This document shows positions 37,020 through 48,885 of a stretch of 64,000 nt of DNA, piece by piece; positions within the stretch are counted from its first letter, which is position 1; the number at the start of each line of letters is the position of its first letter. The position numbers and the translations under genes were made by a program. The stretch is from assembly GCA_038049695.1 (NCBI GenBank), contig CP142458.1, forward strand, positions 59,429,501-59,493,500. The letters are read 5' to 3'. This DNA comes from Cinnamomum chago. Lineage: Eukaryota > Streptophyta > Magnoliopsida > Laurales > Lauraceae. Under the pieces are notes generated by a model, which was not told the DNA's origin, searched no databases, and was given only the letters and a program-made list of their open reading frames with translations.

Positions 37020-37615
37020 CGCAAATGAAATTGGCGCCTTATTTTGGTGACCAAATATTTTCGTCTTCCATAACTTATCCTTAATAGTAACGAATTATGT
37101 TCGTCACAAAAACAAATTATATTTTGTGACAAAAATTTTCGTCTCCAATGAGCTAAAATAATTCGCGCTAAAGCAAATTAAATTGGCGTCTTATTTTGGT
37201 GACGAAATATGTTCGTTGTCTATAACTTATCCTTATTGGTGACGAATTACGTTCATCGCAAAACAAATTATATTTTGTGACAAAAATTTTCGTCTCCAAT
37301 GAGCTAAAATAATTTGGCACCTTATTCTAGTGACGAAATATTTTCGTCTTCCATAACTTATCCTTATTAGTGACGAATTAAGTTCGTCACAAAAACAAAT
37401 TATATTTTGTGACAAAAATGTTCGTCTCCAATGAGCTAAAATAATCCGCGCCAAAAGCAAATGAAATTGGCGCCTTATTTTGGTGACGAAATATGTTCGT
37501 CTTCCGTAACTTATCCTTATTGGTGACGAATTACGTTCGTCGCAAAAAAAAAATTATTTTTTGTGACAACAATTTTCGTCTCTAATGAGCTAAAATAATT
37601 GGCGCCAACTTTTTG
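37020..37615. repeat. Subterminal array of CACTA copy B, about 150-bp units
   Basis: Four units each contain TTATTTTGGTGACGAAATAT, AACTTATCCTTATTGGTGAC, TATTTTGTGACAAAAATTTT and TCCAATGAGCTAAAATAAT. The repeated GTGACGAA motif in both orientations fits transposase-binding subterminal repeats. Confidence 0.85.
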
Positions 37616-37768
37616 TAGACGAAATTTTATTTTCGTCTCCAATACTTTTGACAAAAATGAAAATAGACGACAAAATTTATATTTCGTCCCCTTTGGGTGT
37701 TCTTTTAAGACAAAAAAAAAATTCGTCTTCAGATTTCGTCACAACAGCCTAAATTTCTTGTAGTGATT

Positions 37769-38122
37769 ATTTTCACCTAATATGAAACTCGTGAGTTATC
37801 TGTTGCTGTTGGTTTGAGGAAGTGAAATGAAATTAACATCATATCAGGAGGATCAGGGTTTACAAATCAGAACTTGTCAAACCTGAAGCCAAGCCAGAAA
37901 AGGCTGTTAGAAAGCTTTGCATAGCAGAGTTTCTGCACTATCAGGAACCATCAAGATACATTAAATCGGCACCCATGGACAACACTGAGTTCCATGGGTG
38001 CCGTTTCACATGTTATGTCTAGGGATACGAATGGGTTGGTTTCAATACAATTCAATGGCAGATCTGAAACCAGAACCAGACCTAATTTAATTTATAACAG
38101 TGGATCTGGACATAACTCCACT
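37769..38122 (+). other. Spacer between two CACTA elements, with a possible exon scrap
   Basis: 37845-38020 contains an open frame (RVYKSELVKPEAKPEKAVRK...) ending in TAG. It looks like coding sequence but is not recognised. 38021-38122 begins TAGGGATACGAATGGG, like a hAT MITE end, and is cut by the next CACTA element. Confidence 0.3.
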
Positions 38123-38689
38123 CACTACAAAAAAGGACTTTTAGTCTTGCTTTTGAATTGAGCTTTTGTGTCGCTTTTACAATAAAGTGACACAGTATGG
38201 TCTGATGTGTCACTTTAAAGGAGGAGTAAATAAGGAGGAGGTTTGTTGTGTCACTTTTCTATAACCCGACACACACAAAACAAATCTATATCTCGTTTTA
38301 TTCTTAAAGTGACACTAGCGGAGCAAATTTTTAAAATAATCCAAACTAAATATTGAGGATGGTTTTCCCCACTAAACAAAAGTGACACAAGAAGTTTGGT
38401 TGTTATTTTCTTTTGGGAAATCTACCCCATATAAAAGGGGCAGTTTTGGTCGACACAATGCCCATATCTACCCCATATATATTTTTATTTATTTATTTTC
38501 TACCCATATTTATTTTTTTATTTTTTTATATAAAAGCGGCAGTTTTGTTTTTTATTTTATTTTATTTTTTATATCTCAATGCCCATACACATGCCATACC
38601 CATGTATAAAAATTGCCATCATACACGTGCCATACCCATATATATAAAAATGAGAACAAGAAGAAACCCTTGTTGGCCTCCTAAGTCCT

Positions 38690-40159
38690 AATCGGAAACC
38701 TTTTTCGCTGGTCTGCCCGCTCTCATCGATCCACCGCACGGACCTCGAGCCATCGATCGCCGAAGGCCCAGAGGCGGACCCAAGTGATCGTGATATGGGG
38801 CGGTCGCCCCAGGTCGATTTTGAGATTCTCCTTAAAATGGTATTGGCCCGTGGCCCACGCCTCACATGTCTGAAAGGAGCGCCCCATATCTAAAAGGGTG
38901 GAACGAAAAAAAACCCCAACTCTTCGATCTTCCTTTCGTCTTTCAACCTTCCTTCTTCTTCGACCTCAGAGTCTCAGACCCTTCGTCCTTTGATTGCACG
39001 AAGCTCTCTCGCTGTTCTGGTCAGACGTCTATGAGTATGGCGATCTTTCAGCTTTAGGTAAATCTCTCTCTGTCGCCTCTCTCTCCCTCACTTTCCCTCT
39101 CTGCCTTCTCCGTTTTTAATGTCTAAGTATGTCGCCTCTCGCTCCCTCTCACCCTTCATTAGGCACTGCACAAAGAAGTTAGGGTTCTCAGTTATGTTTG
39201 TTTGATTTCTGTTTCATGGTTATAGGTTAGGGTCGTTTTGATTTAGGGCTTTTTGTTTATGATATTCTTTGTTACATTACCTGATTTTATTTAGGGTTGT
39301 TTTGATGGCATATGATTGCATACTAATTGGTGTTTGGGAAATGGAAATGGGAAAATGGCGATGTTAATTACATCGGTTATGTCTGGTTATGATAGTTCCA
39401 GTTTGAAGAAGTCTCTGAGCCCCTCATGATCTTAAAGTTTCATTGGCTTTGCTCTCTCTTTTGTTTTCTTTCTAGAAGTGGGATTTACTATATTCTGGTT
39501 GAAATAACAATGATAGCATTTTTTCTAAGATTTATTCTTAATAGCCGATTTTTGGGGTTTTGGGTATGCATCAATTAAACATGAAACGGAGCCCCTAAGA
39601 ATGATCTGATGGATTATATAGTTAATGGGAATCTGATTGTTGATAGATTATTTTCCATGAATGAATTACCAACAAGGACATTTTCAAATTTGTTTGGTGG
39701 CATAGTCAGCTCCTTAATTTTTTGCTTAAGGTTTCCAAGCACTTCTTTGTTCCAAGTCTTGAATCATATGTTGTTCCAAAATCCCCATTTTAAATTAGTT
39801 GAATGAGAAATGTCCTTTTTTTTTCTTATAATGTAGGACTTGTTACATTATTTGATGTTGTTGTTGTAATGGAGGGTGAAGTTAGGTTATATTTTCCTTT
39901 GCCGGTTTCATATGTGTGTTGATTGGGTGGAGTTTGGTTTTTGATTGATGAGCTTTTTTTTTTTGGTTCTTAATTAGCATGAACACCAATTGTTTGATGA
40001 AATGCTACTAAAAGTTATTATTATAAGTTGTGCTTGTACTAATCTCTAAGCCAGATAGTCTAATCTTCTAATATTTGTAGAAAGTCAACCCCAAATGAGT
40101 TGTAGTTCTGCCTTCTCATTTGGAACCACATTGGTGGTGTTTGTTTTGTGGCTAAGATT
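38690..40159 (+). other. Captured leader/intron-like sequence in element C
   Basis: Pyrimidine-rich segments (CTCTCTCTGTCGCC, about 39062-39160) follow a plausible donor (TCAGCTTTAG|GTAAATC, 39055), then 1 kb of T-rich intron-like DNA. A hAT-like end CAGAGGCGGACCC lies at about 38769. No protein was recognised. Confidence 0.35.
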
Positions 40160-40299
40160 GTACACTACTAGAGATTTGAGCATTGGCTCATGAGAAGGCG
40201 GGCGGCCGCTTGCGGTGGATGCAAAAGGTCCATTAGCGACCGCCATAAGCGGCCGCAATAGACCAAAAGGCGGTCGCTAAAGGCCCGTATATTCATCCT

Positions 40300-40559
40300 C
40301 GCGCCAAGCCCTCTCTTTTCCTTCCCACTTCTTTTTCCCCTGCTCCCGCGCTCTGCATCTCCTGCTCCTTCTCCGCGCGTCCTTCTCCTTCTCTGCCTCG
40401 ATCGCTCATCTCTCTCTCTCTCTCCCTTTCCTCTCTCTCTTCTCTCCCTCTCCTTCCCTTCTCTCTCTCTCTTCTCTCCCTGCGTTCAGTACCCTCTCTC
40501 TCTCTCTTCTCTGCCTGCGTTCAGGACCAGCCGCCAGCGCTGATCCTCCCTTCCCACTG

Positions 40560-40594
<35 letters not shown>

Positions 40595-40800
40595 TTGCAC
40601 GTCCCTCACCTCACGGCTTCGTCTCCTTCGGCATCTCCCTCGCCAGCGCATCCTCATTGTCTCTCTCTCTCTCTCCGGCCGGCATCCATCAGGTATTCAT
40701 CACCTCACATGCACACAAACCCTAAATCCCTAAATCACTTTCTCTCTCTGCCTCTCTCTCACACATCAAACCCTAAATCCCTAAACTTCTAACTCTATCC
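40300..40800 (+). promoter_or_regulatory. Captured TC-rich leader sequence
   Basis: Long CTCTCTCT runs and repeated AACCCTAAATCCCTAAA motifs resemble a plant 5' UTR, with a possible donor CATCAG|GTATTC at about 40691. It may derive from the 5' end of a captured gene. Microsatellite expansion contributes. Confidence 0.4.
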
Positions 40801-40889
40801 CTGATTTTTTTTTAATTTTATCTTCTCATATTTCCATATTTTTGTGATCTGATTTAAATGTGGTGTAGATGATCATACATGAATCTTAT

Positions 40890-41095
40890 ATTATGAATGT
40901 TTATGTTAGAGGCTGATGAGCAATGGCTTAACAGAAGCACCTTATATTATGAATGTTTATGTTCGAGGCTGATGAGCAATGGCTTAACAGAAGCACCTCT
41001 CATGCCTGAATTTGTTTATGTTAAGAGGCTGATGAGCAATGGCTTAACAGAAGCACCTCTTATGCCTGATTTCAATATTTCACAGTGGAAGGGAC
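40890..41095 (+). repeat. Three 60-bp tandem units with an open frame
   Basis: Three copies of GAGGCTGATGAGCAATGGCT followed by TAACAGAAGCACCT stay open as RLMSNGLTEAPLMP-type repeats. The protein is not recognised and the frame is only 92 codons, so it is recorded as a repeat. Confidence 0.6.
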
Positions 41096-42529
41096 GTGGA
41101 TCCAAGGAATCATGGTATTTCATTCTTTATACAAAGAAATATAACATAACCCAGGTTGCAGTGTTGTGTCCATAGCTGCTTCATTCTTGGTAGTGTTACA
41201 GAAAGAAGTGTTGTTCTAAGGGCCCTCTTTGTATATTGAGCCACTAGTCGATAGGTGTTGATCCTCTGCTTTTCCAGTTTGATTAATTATAGTTGTCGTC
41301 TTCAGGTATTCTTTAATTTCCCATGTTTCTTCCTCCCTTACCCACACCTGTAGCTGTTTGTCTTGGTGGAGAGGAGGTTGGCTATTGTTATATGATAATT
41401 TTTTATATAACCTACTACATCAAGGGAATCATGTATCATAGACTTCTGGTATATGTGCAGCAGATTGCCTTTTCGCGGTTTCTGTTTAGGTTTTCTTTCC
41501 CCTTTCTCCAATTAGGTTCCATGTTTCTTCAATTTTTCTCTGTGTGCCATTTGGTTCAGAATTTGATGTTTTGTTTCTCGATTTGAATAGCTAAAATTTG
41601 AACTAGGGTGTTTCTGGAATTGATTTTGAGAGGGTTTTTTTTTTCTTTTTTTCTTTTTTTTTTCTTAACAATTTGATGAATGTAGAAGCTTATTGGTGAT
41701 CTAGGTCTTATGTTTATATTACTTGGGTTTTGTTTGTATTTGATTTTATTGGTTGGGTTTTGATTCATGGATGATTGTAGCTCGTAATCTTATGTTTATC
41801 GGTTGCTTTCATAATAAGAAGTCAAGGTCGTTTGCTAATAGGTATTTAGACTCTTTGACATGGTGTTTCTTATATGTTTGTATTACAATGTCCATTGAAT
41901 TTGCATCTGCCTTATTTTATGCTTTTATTTTACTGATTTTTAGATCTTCATATCATATAAAAAAAATGGACTCCATGAAACAATTATTATCAGGGATGGC
42001 AGGCCTGTGTGGATCACCTGGTTCCTCTACTGTGATCAATCTAACCATTCACAATCACTACCTCCACCCATGTCTATGAATTGTTGACATGAGATGAATA
42101 TGGTAGGGTCACAGCACATATATTTACATTATAAAAATGAAGTATTTGATATGATATAATAAGTAGCCTATTTTGCCTGGCATTATAGTTGATCATGCAA
42201 ATTTTGACACATATCTGACTTGATCTAATGCTTATGATCTAGGCAATTTTGAGCACCTCAAAACAGTACCTCCCTCGATCGGATGATTCCTATTCTTTGC
42301 ACAAAGTCAAGGACAGGGTCATAGGGAAAACTTTCAAACCCTCATCCTCTCATGCTTCCATGTGGTTTCCATAGCTTGACCGTTCCGACCTTAGGAATTG
42401 TGAGCTCATTCCAAAAGTTGACTCAATGAATGGGGCATGAATTAATTTTTAGTGCCTTCCACAAGTTTAGGCATGTTTTCAAGCTGGGATGGCCCAGGCA
42501 GAAGCTTTTATACATGTCAGGTACTTATT

Positions 42530-42734
42530 CACTACACCAAAAATCGAAAATTGGAACGGAAAAGCGTTCCTAATCCTCCCGTTCCTAATTCGTTAAACCG
42601 TTCCAATTTCCGTTCCAATTTGGTACCAACCGTTCCTAATCCAAATTGGAACGGAAATTGGAACGGTTTAACGGATTAGGAACGGGAGGATTAGGAACGC
42701 TTTTCCGTTCCAATTTCCGATTTTTGGTGTAGTG
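42530..42734. mobile_element. Palindromic CACTA-type MITE (hairpin), 205 bp
   Basis: It reads CACTACACCAAAAATCG... to ...CGATTTTTGGTGTAGTG and is flanked by ATT (42527-42529 and 42735-42737). Nearly the whole element is one inverted repeat: two 93-94-base arms with about two mismatches around a loop of about 18 bases. A transcript would form a long dsRNA hairpin. It is nested in element D. Confidence 0.92.
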
Positions 42735-43384
42735 ATTGGACCTAAAACTTTGTTAACTGTATTCAAGCCAATGAATCCTGAGGACTTTCTATCTCCAACA
42801 TTGAGAGAGACTGTCTTTGTGATAGAATCTTTCATTGCCTTGGTGGTAGCTTTCATTTTAATGAAATCTTTTTGTCAGCTAGGAGAGAGACTATGGAAGT
42901 GAAATCTCACCATACTTTTGAGGTAGACTAATGTCTATATAGCCAAACAAGAGGATAGAACTTGCTTGTACGTGCATCTGATTATTTATTTATTTATTTA
43001 TTTTATTTTATTCTGAGCTTTCTTTCTCGTAGTTCCTCTCAGTGCTGAGAGGGCTCTCTTTTCATAGTATTGCCTTGTTATTTCTCGGGCTAGAAGACGG
43101 ACACCTATAATGTTCCTTGGTGTGATTAAATTATATTTTCAAGTTCAAACCTCATGGACTGATAGAAAGTATACTGAAATAGGAAACAGAATTATGGTTG
43201 GTTGATATCCTCCGATACATTTAGTCTTTTAATTATATCGCATCTGCAGTAGCCAATATGACAGTCTAGATCATCCAATCAGCAGCCACCAATATGATTC
43301 ATAGGCTGATGTGGTTTTTATTTATTCATTTAAGATTTGTTGTTGTTTTGTTTATTCTTCTCTCTTTTTTATTCCTTCGTTAGT

Positions 43385-43460
43385 TTTTTTATTTGATAAT
43401 AGAAAATTCATTAAAACAAAGAAAGGTTTACAATCACAACAAACAGAGCATGTAGTAGGA
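43385..43460 (-). mobile_element. LINE-like 3' end relic
   Basis: On the minus strand the sequence AATGAATTTTCTATTATC followed by an A-rich tail resembles the 3' terminus of plant LINEs, which often end near a ...TTAATGAATTT... motif. It is short and degenerate. Confidence 0.3.
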
Positions 43461-43997
43461 GTTTGTCAGTTAGAGTCGTTGGATTTCAAATCCATTTTGA
43501 GCATTCTTAATCATGATTCTTAATTTTTAACCACTTATAGAAATACAATCATTGGAATTTACATACATAAGACGAACATGCCCTAGAGGAATGAAGATTC
43601 AGAGAACAGGTTTTAAGTGCACCATCATTTTCTTTTAATGTTTTTTGAATGGTGGTAATAAAATCTTTATTTTGGCTTTTCTTTAAGAGTTCACTGTTGC
43701 AATAGGGCACTACTACTATACTCTAGTCTAGATCTATATAGCATCTTGGTTTGTTTGTGAGAGATGCATACAAGCTTGTAGTGTTACTGCATAAGGCTGT
43801 GAAACCACTATGTGCAGCTTAAATTCCCATTTTTGTGTGTGCTTCTTCAATTCTAATTTTTTTTTCTCTTATGTTCAGGTTTGTTTGCATTCAAGTGTAG
43901 TGTTATAGCCACTTCGCATTTGGTACAGCCACTGACCGCGATTTTCATCCATGTCAGTCAGTGTGTCAATTGTTACTTTTATATTGCTCTAATCATC

Positions 43998-44379
43998 AAT
44001 TGAAATCAGCTCTAATGAACGCGTCATCCCATCATCTAATGAAGTTAGAAGTCCACCTCCCTCTTCTTCAGTTAAAAAGCCAAAACTTCTGGATGGTTCT
44101 GTGCCTAACAAAATTAAGGCAAAACATGAAGTTAAAAAAGAAGCAAAGATGGATGTGCCTAACAAAATTAAGGTAGAGAAGGAAGTAAAAAAAGAAGCAA
44201 AGATGGATGATGATGATGATCACATACCAATTTCCCAGAGAGTGAAAAAATCGGTTTCATTAGACAATCGATCCTTATCAAAGAAACCAACAAAGGTTGT
44301 CACCTCCCAATTGAAGAAAACAAACAAGAAATCAAAAAAGATTATAAAAGCTTCTAAATACTCAAAGTATCTCAAATAA
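43998..44379 (+). pseudogene. Captured exon encoding a lysine-rich segment (topoisomerase I-like?)
   Basis: The frame runs VIPSSNEVRSPPPSSSVKKP, then two VPNKIK..KEVKKEAKMD repeats, an acidic DDDDD and a basic tail ending KYSKYLK with TAA at 44377. The P/S-rich start, the KKEAKMD acidic/basic alternation and PISQRVKK resemble the disordered N-terminal region of plant DNA topoisomerase I, but no catalytic region is present. The assignment rests on low-complexity similarity and is weak. It lies inside CACTA element D, so it is probably captured. Confidence 0.3.
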
Positions 44380-45405
44380 CAGTCAGTTTGGGTATTGGTG
44401 GAATTGCTAATTAAGCTTTGCCATGTGTTGATAAGAGCCCTTAGCATTGTTGGAAGGTGCTCATTGTTGCAACTACAATCTTAAGGCATTGAGACATGTT
44501 ACCCATAAAATTCAATTTCTGTGTGTGTCTGCAGTATTATTTTTCCAACACTTGACATGACTTTTTTCACTAAGTGAAATCATATCAGCATTCAGATTTG
44601 ATGGTGATTTAGTTTGATAGACTGGAAAGGCAGCATAATGCTTTGTGCTTGTGGTCTTTTATTCTGCGCTTCATGAAATGGATTGTGGAATATAATATAT
44701 AATGGTCTTTTTTTCATATTTTTCAACCCACTTACGGTACATTTACAAGTACTAGTGATTACAAGGATAGGTAGTTTGCTGAACTTGTCCTCGAGTCCCA
44801 TGGATTTTCAGGAGGAAAGTAGTTTGCTAATTTATAAGTACCATTAAAAAAAAAGGGCAGCTTGCTAATTTTTATGCCTGGTGCTGTTTGCACGTTATTG
44901 GAGACGATTCATCCCAAATCTCTTCCAATGAGAAGACCGGAGAGTGACACATTACCTGTATACTTCATAATCTTCTGATTTGCATTATCTCTTTGCAGAT
45001 GAAGAATGCAGATAGTGCTTGGACTTCTTTTAGTATCTTGCACCTGTTCGCATATTTTTCAATCTGTGCCTGCTTAATTCATGAATGAGTTATAAATGGT
45101 TTGTCCTATAATTATCTCATTCATGACTTGAGGCAGGAATCAAAATTCAGTTACTAATATGACTTTTTTTGTGGTTGGTGTCTTGGTGAAACACACTTAC
45201 CATACCAATGTGTAAATGGATGGCAAATTCATGTTATTTCCATTTACACTTCTTTAGTTCCTCTTGGAGAATTCATGTTATTTGCCATGAATGGCAAATT
45301 TTTCAAGCTTTTAATATTTCGATTGACATTCTTTTAGCCCTAGATTTCCACTTCCTAAAATTTAAATGCGAAGAGCAGTACCAATTTTGTTTGATTTAAT
45401 TGCAG

Positions 45406-45482
45406 TTACAGTTGTTGATAGTGGCATTAAGGCGCTGGAAGTTCTTGGCTTGAATGAGAAGGTTGAATCTCCTACTGTCAAT
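45406..45482 (+). pseudogene. Captured internal exon, family unknown
   Basis: A 77-bp open segment (TVVDSGIKALEVLGLNEK...) sits between a good acceptor (TTTGATTTAATTGCAG) and a donor (AAT|GTGAGTC). It looks like a genuine plant exon but is not recognised. It lies within element D. Confidence 0.4.
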
Positions 45483-46199
45483 GTGAGTCAATTGTACACA
45501 ATCTGTTTTCTTAAATTTTTTGCTTCTCTGCACACTTTACTCATCAATATCTTTTACTTCTTACTTTCTTTTCTTTTCTTTTTTATCCCGATCCAAGTTC
45601 CATGAATACAAGTATGCAGAGACTAAAATTCTGTATTTTTTTATCCAGAGGCAGGGCACACACACAATGCGATGCCATATATGTCCCCTGAAATTTAGAT
45701 ACGACATGTATAATTACATTCGGTCACTTTCCTATTTCATCTTAAATTAAATCCCCATTTTGAAGTGGTGAGTGGAGTCATAGCCGATGGGGGTTGAGTC
45801 AAGAACGAACTGCACTTGTGGAATCTCTTGGTTCTTTTTTATTTTATCTGTTTTTCTTGATTTGTGTATGTTGTTGATTTTGATTGCAAAGGATTGGAAA
45901 GGAAAAGAAGGGGAAATGGGAGCTTTGAAAAGGGTCAAATGTTCTCTTAATGCAACTTGATTTCTGCTAATACTTAGTCTTATGAGGCCTGAAGTGAAGT
46001 AATACAATTTATTTGAAAAGATGCTGAGACAGACACCATTAGCGCTAGTTTCAACAATCTCATGCATGCAATTTTTGCTTAAAAACAGAGGGGCCTTGTT
46101 TTGATCTGTGTCAGTGGTTCTATGGTTGCTGGTTTTCAAATGTATGAAACGTTTGAAACTGATGCCCCAAAACCCAGGGAACAGTTTTGACATGGTAGA

Positions 46200-46345
46200 A
46201 CCACACCTTAGCCCAGTTTGTATTCTTGGCCTAGTAGCAGTACCTTTGGGTGAATTACAGTCAGCCATGAACATCTTGCTTGGCAAGAAATACTTGGCCA
46301 ATGTAGCTGCTGATTTTGGTCTCTCAAGGTCAAGGCCACCTTATA
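46200..46345 (+). pseudogene. Receptor-like kinase domain scrap
   Basis: The frame reads SAMNILLGKKYLANVAADFG followed by LSRSRPP. It resembles the catalytic and activation loops of plant receptor-like kinases (NILLDxxYxAKVADFGLSRS) with small insertions. No upstream HRD motif or downstream APE motif is in frame, so only about 25-30 codons are recognisable. It is probably a captured fragment in element D. Confidence 0.4.
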
Positions 46346-47147
46346 TCATCCCCATTTGTTAATTACTAATCTTTTAGGTAGCTTTATGTTTCTTCATCCA
46401 CAAAGCTTTAGAAGGCACCATCTAACACAGAAATCGGATGTACACTTGTTCAGGGTATTTGCTTTAAGTCCTCTGTAATTTGCTTGAGAAATTATATTAG
46501 AATACGTGCTCGAAGTCCTTTGTAATTTATCTGTGAAATTATATAAGAGTAGGACTAGAAGACAATAATAAGACTCACTCTCCAATCCCAAATCTCATCA
46601 ATCAACCCCACTGTCTTGCGTCATTTGTCAATATTCACTCTCCCATCATCCTTCATTAAGCATCAATGTACTCCAAACATCAATATTGGGAGGCTTCCCT
46701 ATATGGTGGCATTCCTATAAAGGTGAGAAAGGTAATTTCATGGAGTTGGAATGTTAATGGGGCGGAAGGGGTACTTTGTCATTGTGAATTTGCTATCCTA
46801 CAAATTCCTTCTAAGATTGTGGTGGAGAGTGGCTCCTTGAATACCAGCTCTTGAGTGACACACGTCTACCATGCCCCTTTGGTCTAATGGCTTCACCAAT
46901 TGTTTGGCTAAGCAAGGGGTGCATACGACCCTTCCTTTTGTTGCATTTTTTGTAGTTTGTATCTCTCTTTGGGAGAATACATAACCATGATAGACATCAT
47001 CGGAATAGAAACCAAATTTTTTTTTACTCTGTTGTACTTGTGATCAATTTAATGGTAGGCTTTTCTCAAGTTATAGTGAAATTTGATTTTCTGTCAATAA
47101 TATAGGTGAAAATTCTCGGCTGGGTTCTCAAATTATAGTGAACTTTT

Positions 47148-47450
47148 GTTATGTTTTTTTTTTTTAAACAAAATTCATTAAGATCAGAGAAACAAAAAAA
47201 AAAGACCCTTGACCTGGGGGAAATGATCCCTTTCCCACAACCAGTCCAGGGAATAACCATCCCAAAAGAAGCTTTTGCCAAGGCAGAGAATAATACTTGG
47301 CCAAAACATGAGCAACCTCATTATCAGTCATGGGAACATATAGAAACTAAAGAGAATGGGATTTGGGATTCTCGTTTTTCCAAAAATCTCCCGCAAGCAA
47401 ATGTTGGGCCATTTATTATTAGCCCTTTTTGAACTTATTTGTGTCATTGT
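47148..47450 (-). mobile_element. LINE/SINE-like 3' fragment with poly(A)
   Basis: On the minus strand the sequence ends CTTAATGAATTTTG followed by a run of about 14 A (47153-47166). The body is non-coding. The structure suggests a truncated poly(A) retroelement. Target duplications were not found. Confidence 0.35.
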
Positions 47451-48065
47451 GTATTACTTAACCATCAATTTCTAGGAAAAAAAATGAATGACGGATTAGG
47501 ATATTCAAGTCTGGGAGATTCTTGGTGTAGATCCCTTCCATAATTGTTTGAACAACATTCTAGTATGGCCCATAAACTTACTCCTCTTTACAATTCTACA
47601 CTTCACAAATTTACTTCATGCAGATGGGAATTCCTGCCTTTTTATGATCATCAATCAAGGACACAAACCCTATCACACGTTTGGATGTTGAAAGAAACTT
47701 TGGGTGAATGAGAAATTAGTTGGAATTTGGAATTTGGCTTGCATGCAATCAGTCTACCTTTAATTAGTTATGGGAAAGCAGAAAAGCAGCAAAATTTTGA
47801 CAAGAATTCTATAGAAGATATGTATTGTGTTGTAGATTGACAACCTTTAGACACAGTCTTCAGTTTATACATTCAAAATCTGGAATATTGCTTTGTTCCA
47901 CTGTGATGAACTGGGAAATGCTTTGCATGCATTTAAGGCATTGATCCCAGAAATGGGAAATTTTTTTAAAGGGGGGGAATTCTAAGCTAGTGAGAAATGG
48001 TCTTATTTGTTGAATATGCTGTTCCTGTTTATGAGTTTAATTGTTTGCTTTTTTTTTTTGTTCAG

Positions 48066-48885
48066 ACAATAATTGATCATGAGAAAGGAGGGATTTCTTT
48101 TCTATGGAGCTGGTCATATTGGAGCACTTTTGTGCTTACATGGTATGCTACTTATGAACTTGGAGCTATGATTGGTTTGTTCACATCTCTTGAGCAACTA
48201 TGCATAAAGTCATTGGGACTTGTTTGACCAAGTAGAGTATCAATTTTTTACTTGCGCGAGTTGTGAAAACCTTAGCAATGTTTTGATTTAGTTCCTTGGT
48301 TGATATGGATTTGATTTGCTCTCTCTCTCTCTCTCTCTAAAAGTTTCCAATGTCTGAACTTTGACTGTGAATGGAATTCATTTGGTGCTCCATGTAGGCT
48401 AGACTTGACAGAGTTGCTAGCCAGCAATCCCAAAAACAATCGCTGCACAAGTAACTCCTGGTGCGTTGCATGTTCCTGATAAATATAATATGAGGGAAAC
48501 AGCCGATTCTAATATTACAATCATAGTCTGATACTCTGATTTCACTTAGAAAGTTATTCAACAGCCGCACACTTTTCTATTTAACTTCTGAGTTCTGATT
48601 ACTGTTATCTCTATAAATCATTTTTGTCTTTTGTTTTTTAGACAAGAAATGCTCTAGTATTTTTGTAACTTATCGATGCTTACAACTACACATTCATTAT
48701 TTTTATTATGATATTTCTCTATGCAGGGTAGTGGTGCCTGCTATTCAAGGTTATGAAGATGCAGGGGATTTCACAGTGACTGAACGACTGAAGACTAGCA
48801 TACATGCGAACTTAATCTTCTATTTAAGTGTGGGGTCAATTGGACTTTTTGGACTTGTTCTCCTCATAATTATGCACAGAATTTG
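48066..48885 (+). pseudogene. LMBR1 domain-containing protein 2 homologue fragment (two exons)
   Basis: Exon 48066-48142 (acceptor TTGTTCAG, donor ATG|GTATGC) encodes TIIDHEKGGISFLWSWSYWS then TFVLTW. Exon 48727-48885 (acceptor CTATGCAG, donor TTG|GTTTGC) encodes VVPAIQGYEDAGDFTVTERL, then KTSIHANLIFYLSVGSIGLF and a membrane-like GLVLLIIMHRIW. Splicing joins them in frame at T-W. This is the N-terminal third of the plant LMBD2-type multi-pass membrane protein. The first exon (MWVFYLI-type) and everything downstream are missing, so only an internal piece was captured by CACTA element D. No stop codon is present within the two exons. Confidence 0.8.

Larger units (their letters stand above)
21900..37765 (+). 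mobile_element. CACTA (En/Spm) element, copy B, with nested insertions
   Basis: The termini are CACTACAAGAAATTTGGGG (21900) and AAATTTCTTGTAGTG (to 37765), flanked by the 3-bp duplication ATT (21897-21899 and 37766-37768). After removing the nested solo LTR, copia element and Cassandra, about 1.65 kb remains. It contains GTGACGAAAT motifs and a roughly 150-bp tandem array near the right end but no transposase, so it is non-autonomous. It shares its left part and the Cassandra junction with the element at 1-733, so both descend from one composite ancestor. Confidence 0.9.

Noticed and set aside
45747-46301. 184-codon minus-strand ORF
   Set aside because: No recognisable domain or splice context, and the kinase-like match is on the opposite strand.
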